Positions 8,698 through 18,763 of a DNA stretch of 64,000 nt are shown here, one piece after another (within the stretch, counting starts at the first letter, position 1; the number at the start of each line of letters is the position of its first letter). The notes under the pieces were generated by a model. That model ran no database searches, was not told where the DNA came from, and saw only the letters and a list, made by a program, of their open reading frames with translations. The DNA is from Microvirga sp. ACRRW (GTDB lineage: Bacteria > Pseudomonadota > Alphaproteobacteria > Rhizobiales > Beijerinckiaceae). The stretch is from NCBI RefSeq assembly GCF_022346925.1, contig NZ_JAKRNJ010000003.1, forward strand, positions 372,001 to 436,000, in the 5' to 3' direction. Made by a program: the position numbers and the translations under genes.

Positions 8698-9996
8698 ATG
8701 AACGCACCTGTTGCCACAACCGCGCCGCCTCCCAGCACCACATCCGGCTCGCTTCTGTCGAAGCTCGAGATCGATGTGCGCATGCTCGGCATGCTGGCTG
8801 CCCTCGCCGTGATCTGGCTTGGCTTCGATCTTCTCTCCGGCGGCGTTTTTCTCACGCCGCGCAATCTCTGGAATCTCTCGGTGCAGACCGCCTCCGTCGC
8901 GATCATGGCGACGGGCATGGTGCTCGTCATCGTCACGCGCAACATCGACCTGTCGGTCGGCGCGATCCTCGGCGTCACCGGCATGATCATCGGCGTCGCG
9001 CAGGTGCAGTGGCTGCCCGCCTATCTCGGCCTCGAGCATTGGCTCACCGCGCCGCTCGCGGTGCTGCTTGCGATTGCTGTCGGCGGCGCCATCGGCCTCT
9101 TCCAGGGCTGGCTCATCGCCTATCTCGGGATTCCCTCCTTCATCGTCACGCTCGGCGGCCTGCTCGTGTGGCGCGGCGCGGCCTGGTGGGTCACGACGGG
9201 ACAGACCGTCGCGCCGATGGATACGCGCTTCAAGGCTTTCGGCGGCGGTGTCGAAGGCGCGCTCGGCGCGACCGCCACATGGGTGATCGCGGCCATTGCC
9301 TGCGGCCTCATCATCATCGGGCTCGGGCTCTCCCGCCGCCGTCGATTGAGCTTCGGCTTCCCCGTGCGTCCCGGCTGGGCGGATGCAGTGATCGCTCTCA
9401 TCACCTGCGGTGCAGTGCTGGGAGCGGCTGCCATCGCCAATTCCTATCCGATGCCCATGGGCACGGCCCGCGCCTGGGCCGAGGCTCGCGGCATCACCTG
9501 GCCCGAAGGTGGCCTGTTCATCTCGCAGGGCGTCGCGCTGCCGGTGCTGATCGCCGTGATCGTCGGTCTCGTGATGACGTTCATCGCCACACGCCGCCGC
9601 TTCGGACGCTACGTGTTTGCCATCGGCGGCAATCCGGAGGCGGCGGAACTGTCGGGCATCAATACCCGCTGGGCGCTGATGAAGGTGTTCGGGCTCATGG
9701 GCCTGCTCTGCGGTATCTCCGCGTGCATCTCTACTGCGCGCCTGAACGCCGCCACCAATGCAGCGGGCACGCTCGATGAGCTTTACGTGATCGCATCCGC
9801 CGTCATCGGCGGCACGTCGCTTGCGGGCGGCATCGGCACGATTGCCGGTGCAATGCTCGGTGCGCTCGTCATGCAGTCGCTGCAATCGGGCATGGTGCTG
9901 CTCGGCGTCGATACGCCCTTGCAGAACATCGTCGTCGGTGCAGTGCTCGTGCTGGCGGTATGGGTCGATAGCCTCTATCGCCGTCGCATCAAGTAA
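8698..9996 (+). CDS. xylH: Xylose-type ABC transporter permease
   Basis: The protein has about 432 residues and many hydrophobic helices, with family landmarks NIDLSVGAILGVTGMIIGV, GIPSFIVTLGGLLVWRGAAW and SAVIGGTSLAGGIGTIAGA. The length of over 400 residues and the long middle section match XylH rather than the shorter ribose permeases. It forms the inner-membrane channel for XylF-delivered sugar. ATG at 8698 is preferred; an in-frame TTG lies at 8686, and no good ribosome-binding site precedes either. A palindromic repeat abuts the start, so translation may depend on leader structure. Confidence 0.9.
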   Translation: MNAPVATTAPPPSTTSGSLLSKLEIDVRMLGMLAALAVIWLGFDLLSGGVFLTPRNLWNLSVQTASVAIMATGMVLVIVTRNIDLSVGAILGVTGMIIGVAQVQWLPAYLGLEHWLTAPLAVLLAIAVGGAIGLFQGWLIAYLGIPSFIVTLGGLLVWRGAAWWVTTGQTVAPMDTRFKAFGGGVEGALGATATWVIAAIACGLIIIGLGLSRRRRLSFGFPVRPGWADAVIALITCGAVLGAAAIANSYPMPMGTARAWAEARGITWPEGGLFISQGVALPVLIAVIVGLVMTFIATRRRFGRYVFAIGGNPEAAELSGINTRWALMKVFGLMGLLCGISACISTARLNAATNAAGTLDELYVIASAVIGGTSLAGGIGTIAGAMLGALVMQSLQSGMVLLGVDTPLQNIVVGAVLVLAVWVDSLYRRRIK

Positions 9997-10011
9997 GAGA
10001 GGACGCGTATC

Positions 10012-10791
10012 ATGCAAAACAATGGAACCGCGCCTCTCGTCGAAATGCGCAACATCTCCATCGCCTTCGGCGGCATCAAGGCCGTGGACGACGTGTCCAT
10101 CGACCTGCGACCCGGCGAGGTGGTGGGTCTGCTCGGCCATAACGGCGCCGGCAAGTCGACGCTGATCAAGATTCTCTCCGGCGCCTACAAGCCGGATGCG
10201 GGTGAGATCTACGTCAACGGCCAGCACGCCGACATCTCCACGCCGCGCGATGCCAAGAAGTTCGGCATCGAGACGATCTATCAGACGCTGGCGCTCGCCG
10301 ATAACATCGATGCGGCGGGCAACATCTTCCTCGGGCGCGAGGTTCTGACGCCCTACGGCACGCTCGACGACGCCACGATGGAATCCGAGACCCGCAAGGT
10401 CATGGCGCGGCTCAACCCGCATTTCCGGCGCTTCAAGGAGCCGGTGAAAGCACTCTCCGGCGGCCAGCGGCAATCGGTGGCAATCGCGCGTGCGATCTAC
10501 TTCAACGCGCGCGTGCTGATCATGGATGAGCCTACAGCGGCACTCGGCCCCGCCGAGACGCAGCAGGTAGCGGATCTCGTGCTGCAGCTGAAGAAGGAAG
10601 GCATCGGCATCTTCCTCATCAGTCACGACATCCACGACGTGTTCGGCCTCGCCGACCGCGTCAGCGTGATGAAGAACGGCAAGCTCGTGGGCTCCGCCAA
10701 CGTTCAGGACGTGACGCAGGACGAAGTGCTCGGCATGATCATCCTCGGCAAGTGTCCCGCAGGCGCAACGCCGGGACCAGGCGCAAGTTAA
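10012..10791 (+). CDS. xylG: Sugar ABC transporter ATP-binding protein, single domain
   Basis: The 259-residue ATPase has one complete ABC domain: Walker [13 protein letters not shown], signature [17 protein letters not shown] and Walker [12 protein letters not shown], followed by an ISHDIHDVF switch His. It powers import through the XylH permease. Classic XylG/RbsA proteins are about 500 residues with two fused ABC domains; this one is a half-size protein and would act as a homodimer. GAGAGG lies upstream of the ATG and the gap from xylH is 15 nt. The repeat at 10800 follows directly. The name rests on operon context. Confidence 0.88.
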   Translation: MQNNGTAPLVEMRNISIAFGGIKAVDDVSIDLRPGEVVGLLGHNGAGKSTLIKILSGAYKPDAGEIYVNGQHADISTPRDAKKFGIETIYQTLALADNIDAAGNIFLGREVLTPYGTLDDATMESETRKVMARLNPHFRRFKEPVKALSGGQRQSVAIARAIYFNARVLIMDEPTAALGPAETQQVADLVLQLKKEGIGIFLISHDIHDVFGLADRVSVMKNGKLVGSANVQDVTQDEVLGMIILGKCPAGATPGPGAS

Positions 10792-10799
10792 GAAGTGCA

Positions 10800-10901
10800 G
10801 TCATCCCGGGGCTGCGCAGCAGAACCCGGGATCGCATGACGAGACTAGCGCTCTATTCTGCGCACGATCCCGGATCTGCGCTTCGCTTCGTCCGGGATGA
10901 C
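10800..10901. repeat. Palindromic repeat A, copy 1 (convergent gap)
   Basis: The outer arms GTCATCCCGG (10800-10809) and CCGGGATGAC (10892-10901) are perfect. Inner arms CCGGGATCG and CGATCCCGG near 10826 and 10865 pair as well, and GCTGCGCAGC (10811-10820) is itself palindromic. The element fills the gap between the converging xylG and ampG-like genes and closely matches copies at 46410 and 52196. It probably ends transcription from both sides or is a REP-like mobile repeat. Confidence 0.85.
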
Positions 10902-10909
10902 GCTGTGAA

Positions 10910-12232
10910 TTAAGCCCTAGACCCTGCAACAACTGGAGCGGAAGCCGAGGCTTCCGCTTCTTCTTTTTTGCGCACCGTCTCCAGCGTATCCCGCCGCACG
11001 ATCAGGCAGAGGATTGCGAGCGGGATGCCGAGAGCCGCCGTGCCGGTAAAGAGCAGCGGATAGCCGTAAGCATCCACCACCGCGCCGGATGCGCCGCCGA
11101 TCAGCTTGCCAGGCAGTGCATAGAGCGAGCTGAGAAGCGCGTATTGGGTCGCCGCAAATCCGGGTGAGGTGAGGCCGGACATGTAGGCGATGAGGGCAGC
11201 GCCCGCGAAGCCTTGCGCGAAATTGTCGATGCTGATGGTGAGCGTCAGGCCCGTCAGCGTGGCATTGTCTGCGGCAAGCCAGGAGAACATCACGTTCGAT
11301 CCGGCGGCGAGGCTTGCGCCGATCAGAAGCGTCCACCACAGGCCGAGGCGCGTGAGCGCGAAGCCGCCGCTGAAAGCACCGACGATGCCGATCCACACGC
11401 CGTAGAGCTTCGAGATATTGGCGATGTCGGCCTTCGAGAAACCGAGGTCGATATAGAGCGGGTTCGCCATGATGCCCGCCATGAAATCCGGCAGGCGATA
11501 GCAGGCGACGAGCGCCAGGATCGGCACCAGCATCATGCCTTTGCGCTGGAAGAGATCGGCGAGTGGTTCGACGATGGCTTGAGCGAACGGGACGTTCTTG
11601 CGGGCCTGGAATTCATCGATGCGCGGCGCGAGCAGGGTGCCGACAAGGCCCACGATCATGAGCGCCGCCATCGCCAGATAGGCGCTGGGCCAGTTCACGA
11701 GTTCCGCGATGTAGAGCGCACCCGCGCCCGCGCAGAGAAGCGCCAAACGGTAGCCGAGCTGGAGGCTTGCCGCCATCATGCCCTGCCGCTCGGTGGGTGC
11801 CGCATCGATGCGCCAGCCGTCGATCGCCACATCCTGCGTGGCCGAGAAGAAGGCGATCAGCACGGCGGAGACGATGGTGAGCGGCATACTGACCAGCGGC
11901 CCCGTGACGGCCATGCCGATGAGGCCCGCGATCACGCCGAGCTGCGCCAGCGCCATCCACCCGCGCCGCCGTCCGAGAAGGCGGGCGAGCACCGGCACGT
12001 CATAGCGGTCGACGATGGGCGCCCAGAGAAATTTGAAGGAATAGGCAAGGCCCACCCAACTCATCAGGCCGATGAGCGTGAGCGAGATGCCGGCTTCACG
12101 AAGCCACGTGGAGAGGGTGCTGAACACCAGCAGGAAGGGCAGGCCCGAGGAGAAGCCCAAAGGCAGCATGAGCGCGATGCGCCCGTCGGTCAGGACATCG
12201 CGGAAGGTGAGGCGGCGTTTGGCTTGGACCAT
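10910..12232 (-). CDS. ampG: AmpG-family muropeptide/MFS permease
   Basis: The 440-residue membrane protein has about 12 hydrophobic helices. The N-terminus (GFSSGLPFLLVFSTLSTWL, then LMSWVGLAYSFKFLWAPIVD) and the LLGRRRGWMALAQ loop are typical of AmpG. AmpG brings anhydro-muropeptides from the periplasm into the cytoplasm for cell-wall recycling and, in some bacteria, beta-lactamase signalling. E. coli AmpG is longer (491 residues), mostly in its last helices. No recycling enzyme (AmpD, NagZ) is next to it. A different small-molecule MFS role cannot be excluded. Confidence 0.82.
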   Translation of the reverse strand: MVQAKRRLTFRDVLTDGRIALMLPLGFSSGLPFLLVFSTLSTWLREAGISLTLIGLMSWVGLAYSFKFLWAPIVDRYDVPVLARLLGRRRGWMALAQLGVIAGLIGMAVTGPLVSMPLTIVSAVLIAFFSATQDVAIDGWRIDAAPTERQGMMAASLQLGYRLALLCAGAGALYIAELVNWPSAYLAMAALMIVGLVGTLLAPRIDEFQARKNVPFAQAIVEPLADLFQRKGMMLVPILALVACYRLPDFMAGIMANPLYIDLGFSKADIANISKLYGVWIGIVGAFSGGFALTRLGLWWTLLIGASLAAGSNVMFSWLAADNATLTGLTLTISIDNFAQGFAGAALIAYMSGLTSPGFAATQYALLSSLYALPGKLIGGASGAVVDAYGYPLLFTGTAALGIPLAILCLIVRRDTLETVRKKEEAEASASAPVVAGSRA

Positions 12233-12309
12233 GAAAGGCTCGATTGATGATTCAGCTTAAGCCCCTGAGGGCCGAGCGTGAAGCTGGCACCCGAGCCCTT
12301 GCGGAGATG

Positions 12310-13155
12310 TTAACGCGCCGTCGCGAGCTGCGTTGCCCCTGCCGCCGGGGCTTGGGCCACAGGCTGCTCCACCAGGGTCTCGATGGCATCGGCCACATGA
12401 TCGGCGAGGCAATCGTAGCCCTTGTCGCTCATGTGAAAACCATCGGCCGAGAGCATGGAGCGCAGCTCCTCCGCGGACCGGTTGTTCCAATCCTGCATCA
12501 TGGCGTAACGCGAGAAGACGGAAACCTTCCGCTCCTGCCCGAGGGTGCTCACCGCCTGGACGAAGCGTTCGTAGCGGCTCGTATCCTTGATGGTCGGGAA
12601 ATATTGCTGGTCGAGGAGGATCAGGCTCGTCCCAGAGGACTTCACGGCCGAGATGCCGCGCTCCAGGAGCGCACGGAAGGCGCCTTCATCGACGCCCTTG
12701 ACGGCGTCGTTCGTGCCGACCTGCCAGATCACGAGGTCGAAGCTCTGGTCCTTGAGGGCAGCCTCAAGCCGTTCGATGGTTTCGACAGCCGTCTCGCCGC
12801 CCTTGCCGGCATTGACGACGGTGACGCCGTCTTTCCAGCTCTCGCTCAACTCGTCTTCGAGCTGGGCCGGATAAGCGTGATCGGGCGACGAGGCGCCAGC
12901 GCCCTCCGTCGAGGATGATCCGATGGCGAGAATGCGGATGGGTTCATGGCGCGCGACCTTCCGGGTCAGGGAAGGCACGGTGTCGTTGACCGTGAAAACA
13001 TTGCGCTTCGTCGCGCAGGCCATGTTGTCGGAAGACGCCGTGGCCGGCACGTTGAATAAAGCCAAGCTTAGGAAGAAAGCCGCCCCGGTGATGGCGACAA
13101 TTCGAGCCCCTTTGCCTGCTCTTTTCTGCGGGCAGGCACCTTTTGTTTGTTCCAT
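12310..13155 (-). CDS. Secreted SGNH/GDSL hydrolase
   Basis: The 281-residue protein has an N-terminal signal segment (about residues 19-41, ending near ATASS) and the four SGNH blocks: GSSSTEG (nucleophile Ser), GKGGET (Gly), GTND (Asn) and DGFHMSDKGY (Asp and His). It is an extracytoplasmic esterase or acylhydrolase. Its start overlaps the end of opgC by 88 bp, so the two are cotranscribed and likely coupled. Given OpgC's role in succinylating periplasmic glucans, this enzyme may add or remove acyl groups on an envelope glycan; that is inference. No clear ribosome-binding site is seen at 13155, but a later start would lose the signal peptide. Confidence 0.85.
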   Translation of the reverse strand: MEQTKGACPQKRAGKGARIVAITGAAFFLSLALFNVPATASSDNMACATKRNVFTVNDTVPSLTRKVARHEPIRILAIGSSSTEGAGASSPDHAYPAQLEDELSESWKDGVTVVNAGKGGETAVETIERLEAALKDQSFDLVIWQVGTNDAVKGVDEGAFRALLERGISAVKSSGTSLILLDQQYFPTIKDTSRYERFVQAVSTLGQERKVSVFSRYAMMQDWNNRSAEELRSMLSADGFHMSDKGYDCLADHVADAIETLVEQPVAQAPAAGATQLATAR

Positions 13156-14228
13156 TCGAGATATCGCGCCAGTGCAAGAAGACTAATGATACCAAGAATG
13201 GTGAATACCATGCCGATCAATTGCGGACTAGCGGAGGATTTAACGGCCGCCAGCGTCATGATGACCTGCCCTGCAGCACTCAGGAGCGAGCCAACGGCAA
13301 AGATTGTGAGCGCATTCTGCCCCAGTCGGATCAGGTCAGGCCCGATACGCGTGGTCTTCAGCGCATCGCCAATTTTGTACTGCGCCAACACATAGGCGAG
13401 CGCCAGGAAGTGCAGGATGCGGGCAAGGCCCAGATCGTGCTTGGTAAGGTCGAGCTTCGCTGCAGCGACTTCAGGAAGCCACGGCCACAGACCGAGACCG
13501 GCTGAAGTGACAAGGGCCGAGAACACGAGGAAAATGACAGCGCCGACGGAAAGGCCGCGCTTGTAGGGAACCGGCCGCTCCAGCATCAGAAGCCCCGTCA
13601 GGATTCCGAGCGTGAACAGGAATTGCCAGGCAAACGGATTGAAGAACCAGGTTCCCGGCTCGGGCCAGCTGTGCAGGGTCAGCACGCCCATGCGGGCTAG
13701 TGCATAGACGCCGCCGGACACCAGGAGAGCGACGCCCGCATGAATTCGCGCCAGGATGAGCGCGACGGGCGCCCAGAGCATGAGAGCGATATAGAGCGGG
13801 AGAATGTTGAAATAGCCGAGCTGGTGTCCGAGCAGGATGATGCCCGTGATGCCCTTGGCCGTATCGCCGAACACAGCATTGCGCCCGTGTTCTTCGATGA
13901 GCCCGATCTCCTCGCTCAGTTCATAGCCGATGGAGAAAAGAACGATGGCGCCCGCCGTCAGGGCGAGGTGAATCCGATAGAGTTCGAAGGCGCGCTTCAG
14001 GCAACGCTTCACCACGCCGAACAGATCGCCCTGCGGAAGTTTCGGGCCATAGACGAGCGCAACCGACAGCCCCGATATGAAGATGAACGCCTCTGTCGAG
14101 TCTGAGAACCCGAAATTGCGCGGCGTGATGTGCTCGATGAGATTGCCTGGAATGTGATTGACGAAGATGATCACGAGGACGAGACCTCGCCAAAAATCGA
14201 TCGTCGTATTCCGCTCCAAGGCTGCCAT
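13068..14228 (-). CDS. opgC: OpgC-domain membrane acyltransferase
   Basis: The 386-residue protein has about ten transmembrane helices and begins with the OpgC/acyltransferase-3 signature: RNTTIDFWRGLVLVIIFVNH followed by FGFSDSTEAFIFISGLSVAL. In E. coli and rhizobia OpgC transfers succinyl groups to osmoregulated periplasmic glucans. The length fits the family. Its 3' end overlaps the SGNH hydrolase by 88 bp. No glucan synthase (opgGH or ndvAB) is present in the window, so the acceptor is inferred from the family only. Confidence 0.9.
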   Translation of the reverse strand: MAALERNTTIDFWRGLVLVIIFVNHIPGNLIEHITPRNFGFSDSTEAFIFISGLSVALVYGPKLPQGDLFGVVKRCLKRAFELYRIHLALTAGAIVLFSIGYELSEEIGLIEEHGRNAVFGDTAKGITGIILLGHQLGYFNILPLYIALMLWAPVALILARIHAGVALLVSGGVYALARMGVLTLHSWPEPGTWFFNPFAWQFLFTLGILTGLLMLERPVPYKRGLSVGAVIFLVFSALVTSAGLGLWPWLPEVAAAKLDLTKHDLGLARILHFLALAYVLAQYKIGDALKTTRIGPDLIRLGQNALTIFAVGSLLSAAGQVIMTLAAVKSSASPQLIGMVFTILGIISLLALARYLEWNKQKVPARRKEQAKGLELSPSPGRLSS

Positions 14229-14365
14229 CGACCTGCTCTTCTATTCCTAACGGTATATGAAACGCCAAGGCGGCGACGGGGTTGCCTCGGCGCAATGCAA
14301 GGCAGGATGCAGTCGAATGCATCGATGAAGAATTCAGGCTATCACCGGGTGGTGAGGGGATCGAA

Positions 14366-15223
14366 TTACAAAAAATTCATGTTCGCCGAAGCGTGACAGT
14401 TCGAGTCAATTTCTGCTTTCTCAAGCTCTTCGAAGAGCTTGGTCAGGAAGACTTCCAATGCCTGCTCGGGCGGGCAATCTTTTTCTGTCAGAACGCGAAG
14501 CCCCCATTGCTCGAGAACGGTCTGCTCCACGCGATTCGGACGTAACATGAAAACATATGAAGGTGGCCTGTCGCGCTCGTAGCCGGATCCGCTCCATGTT
14601 CTCCAGAGCCGATGCATGAGGAAGCGGATGTTGAGATCCGTCATGCTGTAGCCGATGAACAGAATGGTTTTGCCGAGCGCGTCAGAGCGGAACTTGATGT
14701 CGAGGGGCGACTCGAAGGACAGACGGTCGAAGTAGTCCGTCTCGGTGATCACGATGGAATCGTCATCGTCGAAATCGCCATGGTATTTCACGATCTGCGG
14801 CACGCCCTCCTGGACACGGGCGATGTCCTTGGCGTTGACGATCTTCACGTAATCCTTGTTCTGGAGGTCGAAGGCGGTTTCCAGGTTGCGGTCGAAATTC
14901 GTCGTGTAGATGATGGGAAAATCGAGCTTGCAGATAAGCTCGTGAACTTTCGAGGCTTTGAGCTTGTCTTCCGGAATGGTCCAGTTCCTGTCCATCCAGC
15001 TGCGCAAGGCTCCGATGCTGCCCTGCTTGATGCGATAGAACTCCGCGAGCGTCAGGTGGTTCAGCTCGATCTCCTTCAAGTCGGCCAGCTCGACATGGAG
15101 TTCCTGCGCCACATGCTCGATCAAGGTATTCCAGGAAGGCAGCCCCACGGTCATCGAGACACCGGCCCCGGCAAACAGGATCGCTTGCCGCTTCCTGATG
15201 GCCCCGACCAGATCGTCCAGCAC
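14366..15223 (-). CDS. Stand-alone SIR2-domain protein, possible defence NADase
   Basis: The 285-residue protein is a SIR2_2-type Rossmann NAD-binding domain: FAGAGVSMTVGLPSW (residues 18-31), IYTTNFDRNLE with Asn109, and KYHGDF with His148, followed by ILFIGYSMTDLNIRFLMHRL. The Asn and His pair needed for NAD cleavage is intact. It is a single domain with a short C-terminal extension, unlike sirtuin deacetylases, which have a Cys4 zinc finger that is absent here. Related domains in antiphage systems deplete NAD+. No HerA, Argonaute, STING or TIR partner flanks it. The region reads A/T-richer than its neighbours, hinting at transfer. Function is inferred. Confidence 0.8.
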   Translation of the reverse strand: MLDDLVGAIRKRQAILFAGAGVSMTVGLPSWNTLIEHVAQELHVELADLKEIELNHLTLAEFYRIKQGSIGALRSWMDRNWTIPEDKLKASKVHELICKLDFPIIYTTNFDRNLETAFDLQNKDYVKIVNAKDIARVQEGVPQIVKYHGDFDDDDSIVITETDYFDRLSFESPLDIKFRSDALGKTILFIGYSMTDLNIRFLMHRLWRTWSGSGYERDRPPSYVFMLRPNRVEQTVLEQWGLRVLTEKDCPPEQALEVFLTKLFEELEKAEIDSNCHASANMNFL

Positions 15224-15371
15224 TTCACAACGCTCCTGACAACGTCACTCGCCGTCCATAACGCTTGAGCAGGGCTATCGGGCTCAAAAATCACGAATAA
15301 CTTGAGCCATGGAACTTGAGCGTTGCGGATATTGTCTTGAGAATGAAGGCTTCAGGCAGGGAGGGCCCGAC

Positions 15372-15944
15372 GTGACAGCCTATCGGATCAAGCAGATCGA
15401 GACCGTTTATGAGGGATGGAAAAGGCTTCTGAAGCTTACAGTCCAGATGCCGGATGGGCGGACCATGTTCCGCGAGGTCCTCGACAGCGGCGAAGCTGCC
15501 GCCGTGCTGCCCTACGATCTGGAGCGGCGCAAGGTCATTCTCGTCCGGCAGTTCCGCGCGCCTGTCATGCATGTCGAAGGCCATCCGGATTTTCTCGAAG
15601 CAATAGCAGGGCTGCTCGACGAGGATGAGCCCGAGACGTGTGCTCGGCGCGAGAGCTTGGAGGAGGCAGGCCTGCGCATCGAGCGCCTGGAGCCGTTAGG
15701 CCATTTCTGGTCCGCGCCCGGCATGACGACGGAGCGCCTGCATCTGTTCCTCGCGCCCTATACGCAAGCCAGTCGTGTTGGCGAGGGCGGAGGGCTTGCC
15801 GACGAGCACGAGGACATCGAGGTGCTGGAGGTGAGCTTTCGCGAATTGGCGAAGCACCTCACCTCCAACAGAATTGCCGACATGAAGACGGCTATCCTCG
15901 TGCAGGCGCTGCAGTTGAAATATCCGCAGGCCTTCGAGGATTAG
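15372..15944 (+). CDS. nudK: Nudix hydrolase, NudK-like
   Basis: From the GTG at 15372 the protein has 190 residues, close to NudK (191). That start is favoured because GGAGG lies 8 nt upstream, whereas the in-frame ATG at 15309 has none. The Nudix box appears as AGLLDEDEPETCARRESLEE, with the NudK-type shortened spacer before the RE/EE residues. NudK-type enzymes hydrolyse GDP-mannose or ADP-ribose. It converges on fghA and their stop codons overlap by 4 bp. ADP-ribose activity is an alternative to GDP-mannose. Confidence 0.82.
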   Translation: MTAYRIKQIETVYEGWKRLLKLTVQMPDGRTMFREVLDSGEAAAVLPYDLERRKVILVRQFRAPVMHVEGHPDFLEAIAGLLDEDEPETCARRESLEEAGLRIERLEPLGHFWSAPGMTTERLHLFLAPYTQASRVGEGGGLADEHEDIEVLEVSFRELAKHLTSNRIADMKTAILVQALQLKYPQAFED

Positions 15945-16783
15945 CGCAGGCGCTCGGCGTGCCAGCGCAGATGATCTTCTATGAAGGTTGCGATGAAGAA
16001 ATACGAGTGATCGTAACCTTCCTGCCGACGCAGGGTGAGAGGCTGGCCTGCCTTGGCGCAGGCGTCTTCCAGCAGCTGCGGCTTCAGCTGGCTTTCAAGG
16101 AAGCTGTCTGACGTTCCCTGATCGACAAGGATGTCGGGCGCGCGTGCACCGCTCTCGATGAGCGCGCAGGAATCGTATTCGCGCCACGTGGATCGGTCTG
16201 AGCCGATGTAGTTCGACAGCGCCTTCTCACCCCATGGGCAGTTCATGGGAGAAGCGATGGGCGCGAAGGCCGAGACGGCCTTGAAACGCTCCGGATTGCG
16301 CAAGGCGATGGTGAGTGCGCCGTGTCCACCCATGGAATGGCCGGTGATACCCTGACGGTTCATGTCGGCAGGCAGGTTCTGTGCAATCAGCGCCGGCAGC
16401 TCGCGCTCGATATAGGAGCGCATGCGATAATTCCTCGCCCATGGCTCCTGCGTGGCGTCTACATAGAAACCCGCGCCAAGTCCGAAGTCATAGGCTCCTT
16501 CGGAATCGTCCGGCACGCCTTCGCCACGCGGGCTCGTGTCCGGCGCGATGAGAATGAGGCCGAGTTCCGAAGCCATGCGCTGCGCGCCCGCTTTGACGGT
16601 GAAGTTCTCCTCCGTGCAGGTCAGTCCTGAGAGAAACCACACCACCGGCACCTTGCCCTTGGCCGCTTGCGGCGGAACATAAGCCGCAAGCCGCATGGGC
16701 GTGCCGGTTTCCTGCGAGTTGTGGCGATAGACGAATTGCGTGCCGCCGAAGCAGCGCGATTGCGAGACGGTCTCGAAACTCAT
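15941..16783 (-). CDS. fghA: S-formylglutathione hydrolase
   Basis: The 280-residue alpha/beta hydrolase turns S-formylglutathione into formate and glutathione, the second step of glutathione-dependent formaldehyde oxidation. The nucleophile elbow is GHSMGGHGAL; SGLTCTEENF is the family oxyanion-hole segment; the acid and base are in DILVDQGTSD and GYDHSYFF. GGAGG precedes the ATG. It sits 12 bp downstream of the class III alcohol dehydrogenase gene, the usual operon order, so the two act on the same substrate flow in the cytoplasm. Confidence 0.95.
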   Translation of the reverse strand: MSFETVSQSRCFGGTQFVYRHNSQETGTPMRLAAYVPPQAAKGKVPVVWFLSGLTCTEENFTVKAGAQRMASELGLILIAPDTSPRGEGVPDDSEGAYDFGLGAGFYVDATQEPWARNYRMRSYIERELPALIAQNLPADMNRQGITGHSMGGHGALTIALRNPERFKAVSAFAPIASPMNCPWGEKALSNYIGSDRSTWREYDSCALIESGARAPDILVDQGTSDSFLESQLKPQLLEDACAKAGQPLTLRRQEGYDHSYFFIATFIEDHLRWHAERLR

Positions 16784-16795
16784 ATGCGCCTCCGC

Positions 16796-17908
<1,113 letters not shown>

Positions 17909-18049
17909 GGTCTCTCTCCTCATGCGATTCGGTGCGGGAGTATGTGAACCGGTCTCACGCTAGGTCAATGGAAGTCAGTCTCCTTATCCGGGCTTTCCAT
18001 AAGAGCCTTCCGATCATATGTGTCGTCTCGACAATCGAAGGATCTGCCT

Positions 18050-18700
18050 GTGCCCAATGTTCGCGCCGCCATCATTCCCGTCACGCCGTTCCAGCAGAAC
18101 TGCACGTTACTCTGGTGCGAGAAAACCAAGAAAGCGGCTGTCATCGATCCCGGCGGCGACATCGAGCGCATTCGTGATGCGATTGCGCAAAGCGGCGTGA
18201 GCGTGGAGAAGATCATTCTCACCCATGGCCATATCGACCATGCCGCAGGCGCGGCAGACCTGCGCGATGAGCTTGGCGTGAAGATCGAAGGCCCGCATCA
18301 GGCGGACGATTTCATGCTTCAGCGCTTGGCCGATCAGGGACAGGCCTATGGTATCCCTGCGCGACCCGTCACGCCGGATCGCTGGCTTGATGAAGGCGAC
18401 ACGGTGACCGTCGGCGAGTTGACGCTCGATGTTCTGCACTGCCCAGGCCATTCGCCGGGCAGCGTCGTGCTGGTCTCGAAAGACGAGCGTTTCGCCATTG
18501 TTGGCGACGTGATTTTCCAGGGCTCCGTCGGCCGCGTCGATCTTCCGGGAGGCGACGGCAAGGCGCTCATCAGCTCGATCAAGGACAAGCTGCTGCCGCT
18601 CGGCGACGACATCGCCTTCATCTGCGGCCACGGCCCCATGAGCACCTTCGGTCAGGAGCGCCAGACGAATCCGTTCCTGCAAGGCGAGGGGCTCCTCTGA
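18050..18700 (+). CDS. MBL-fold hydrolase, glyoxalase II-like (YcbL type)
   Basis: The protein has about 216 residues from the GTG at 18050, matching the 215 of E. coli YcbL. GAAGGA lies 7 nt upstream of that GTG; a GTG at 18020 is less well placed. The N-terminus IIPVTPFQQNCTLLW and metal motif LTHGHIDHAAG (HxHxDH), with HCPGHSPGS and IVGDVIFQGSVGR, define the glyoxalase-II-like branch of metallo-beta-lactamases. Substrates are probably glutathione thioesters. Its location beside the formaldehyde/glutathione genes fits but does not prove a link. Confidence 0.87.
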   Translation: MPNVRAAIIPVTPFQQNCTLLWCEKTKKAAVIDPGGDIERIRDAIAQSGVSVEKIILTHGHIDHAAGAADLRDELGVKIEGPHQADDFMLQRLADQGQAYGIPARPVTPDRWLDEGDTVTVGELTLDVLHCPGHSPGSVVLVSKDERFAIVGDVIFQGSVGRVDLPGGDGKALISSIKDKLLPLGDDIAFICGHGPMSTFGQERQTNPFLQGEGLL

Positions 18701-18763
18701 AAATAGCAGCGACCCGGGATTGCTCCCGAGCCGCTTCGCTTTGCCCCTACGGCTTTTGATTTT

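Noticed and set aside
8536..10635. 699-codon minus-strand open frame
   Set aside because: It is antisense to xylH and xylG, which carry clear motifs; its His/Arg/Asp-heavy composition is a shadow of GC-rich codons.
11213..12247. 344-codon plus-strand open frame
   Set aside because: It is antisense to the AmpG-like gene and is dominated by Arg, His and Glu.
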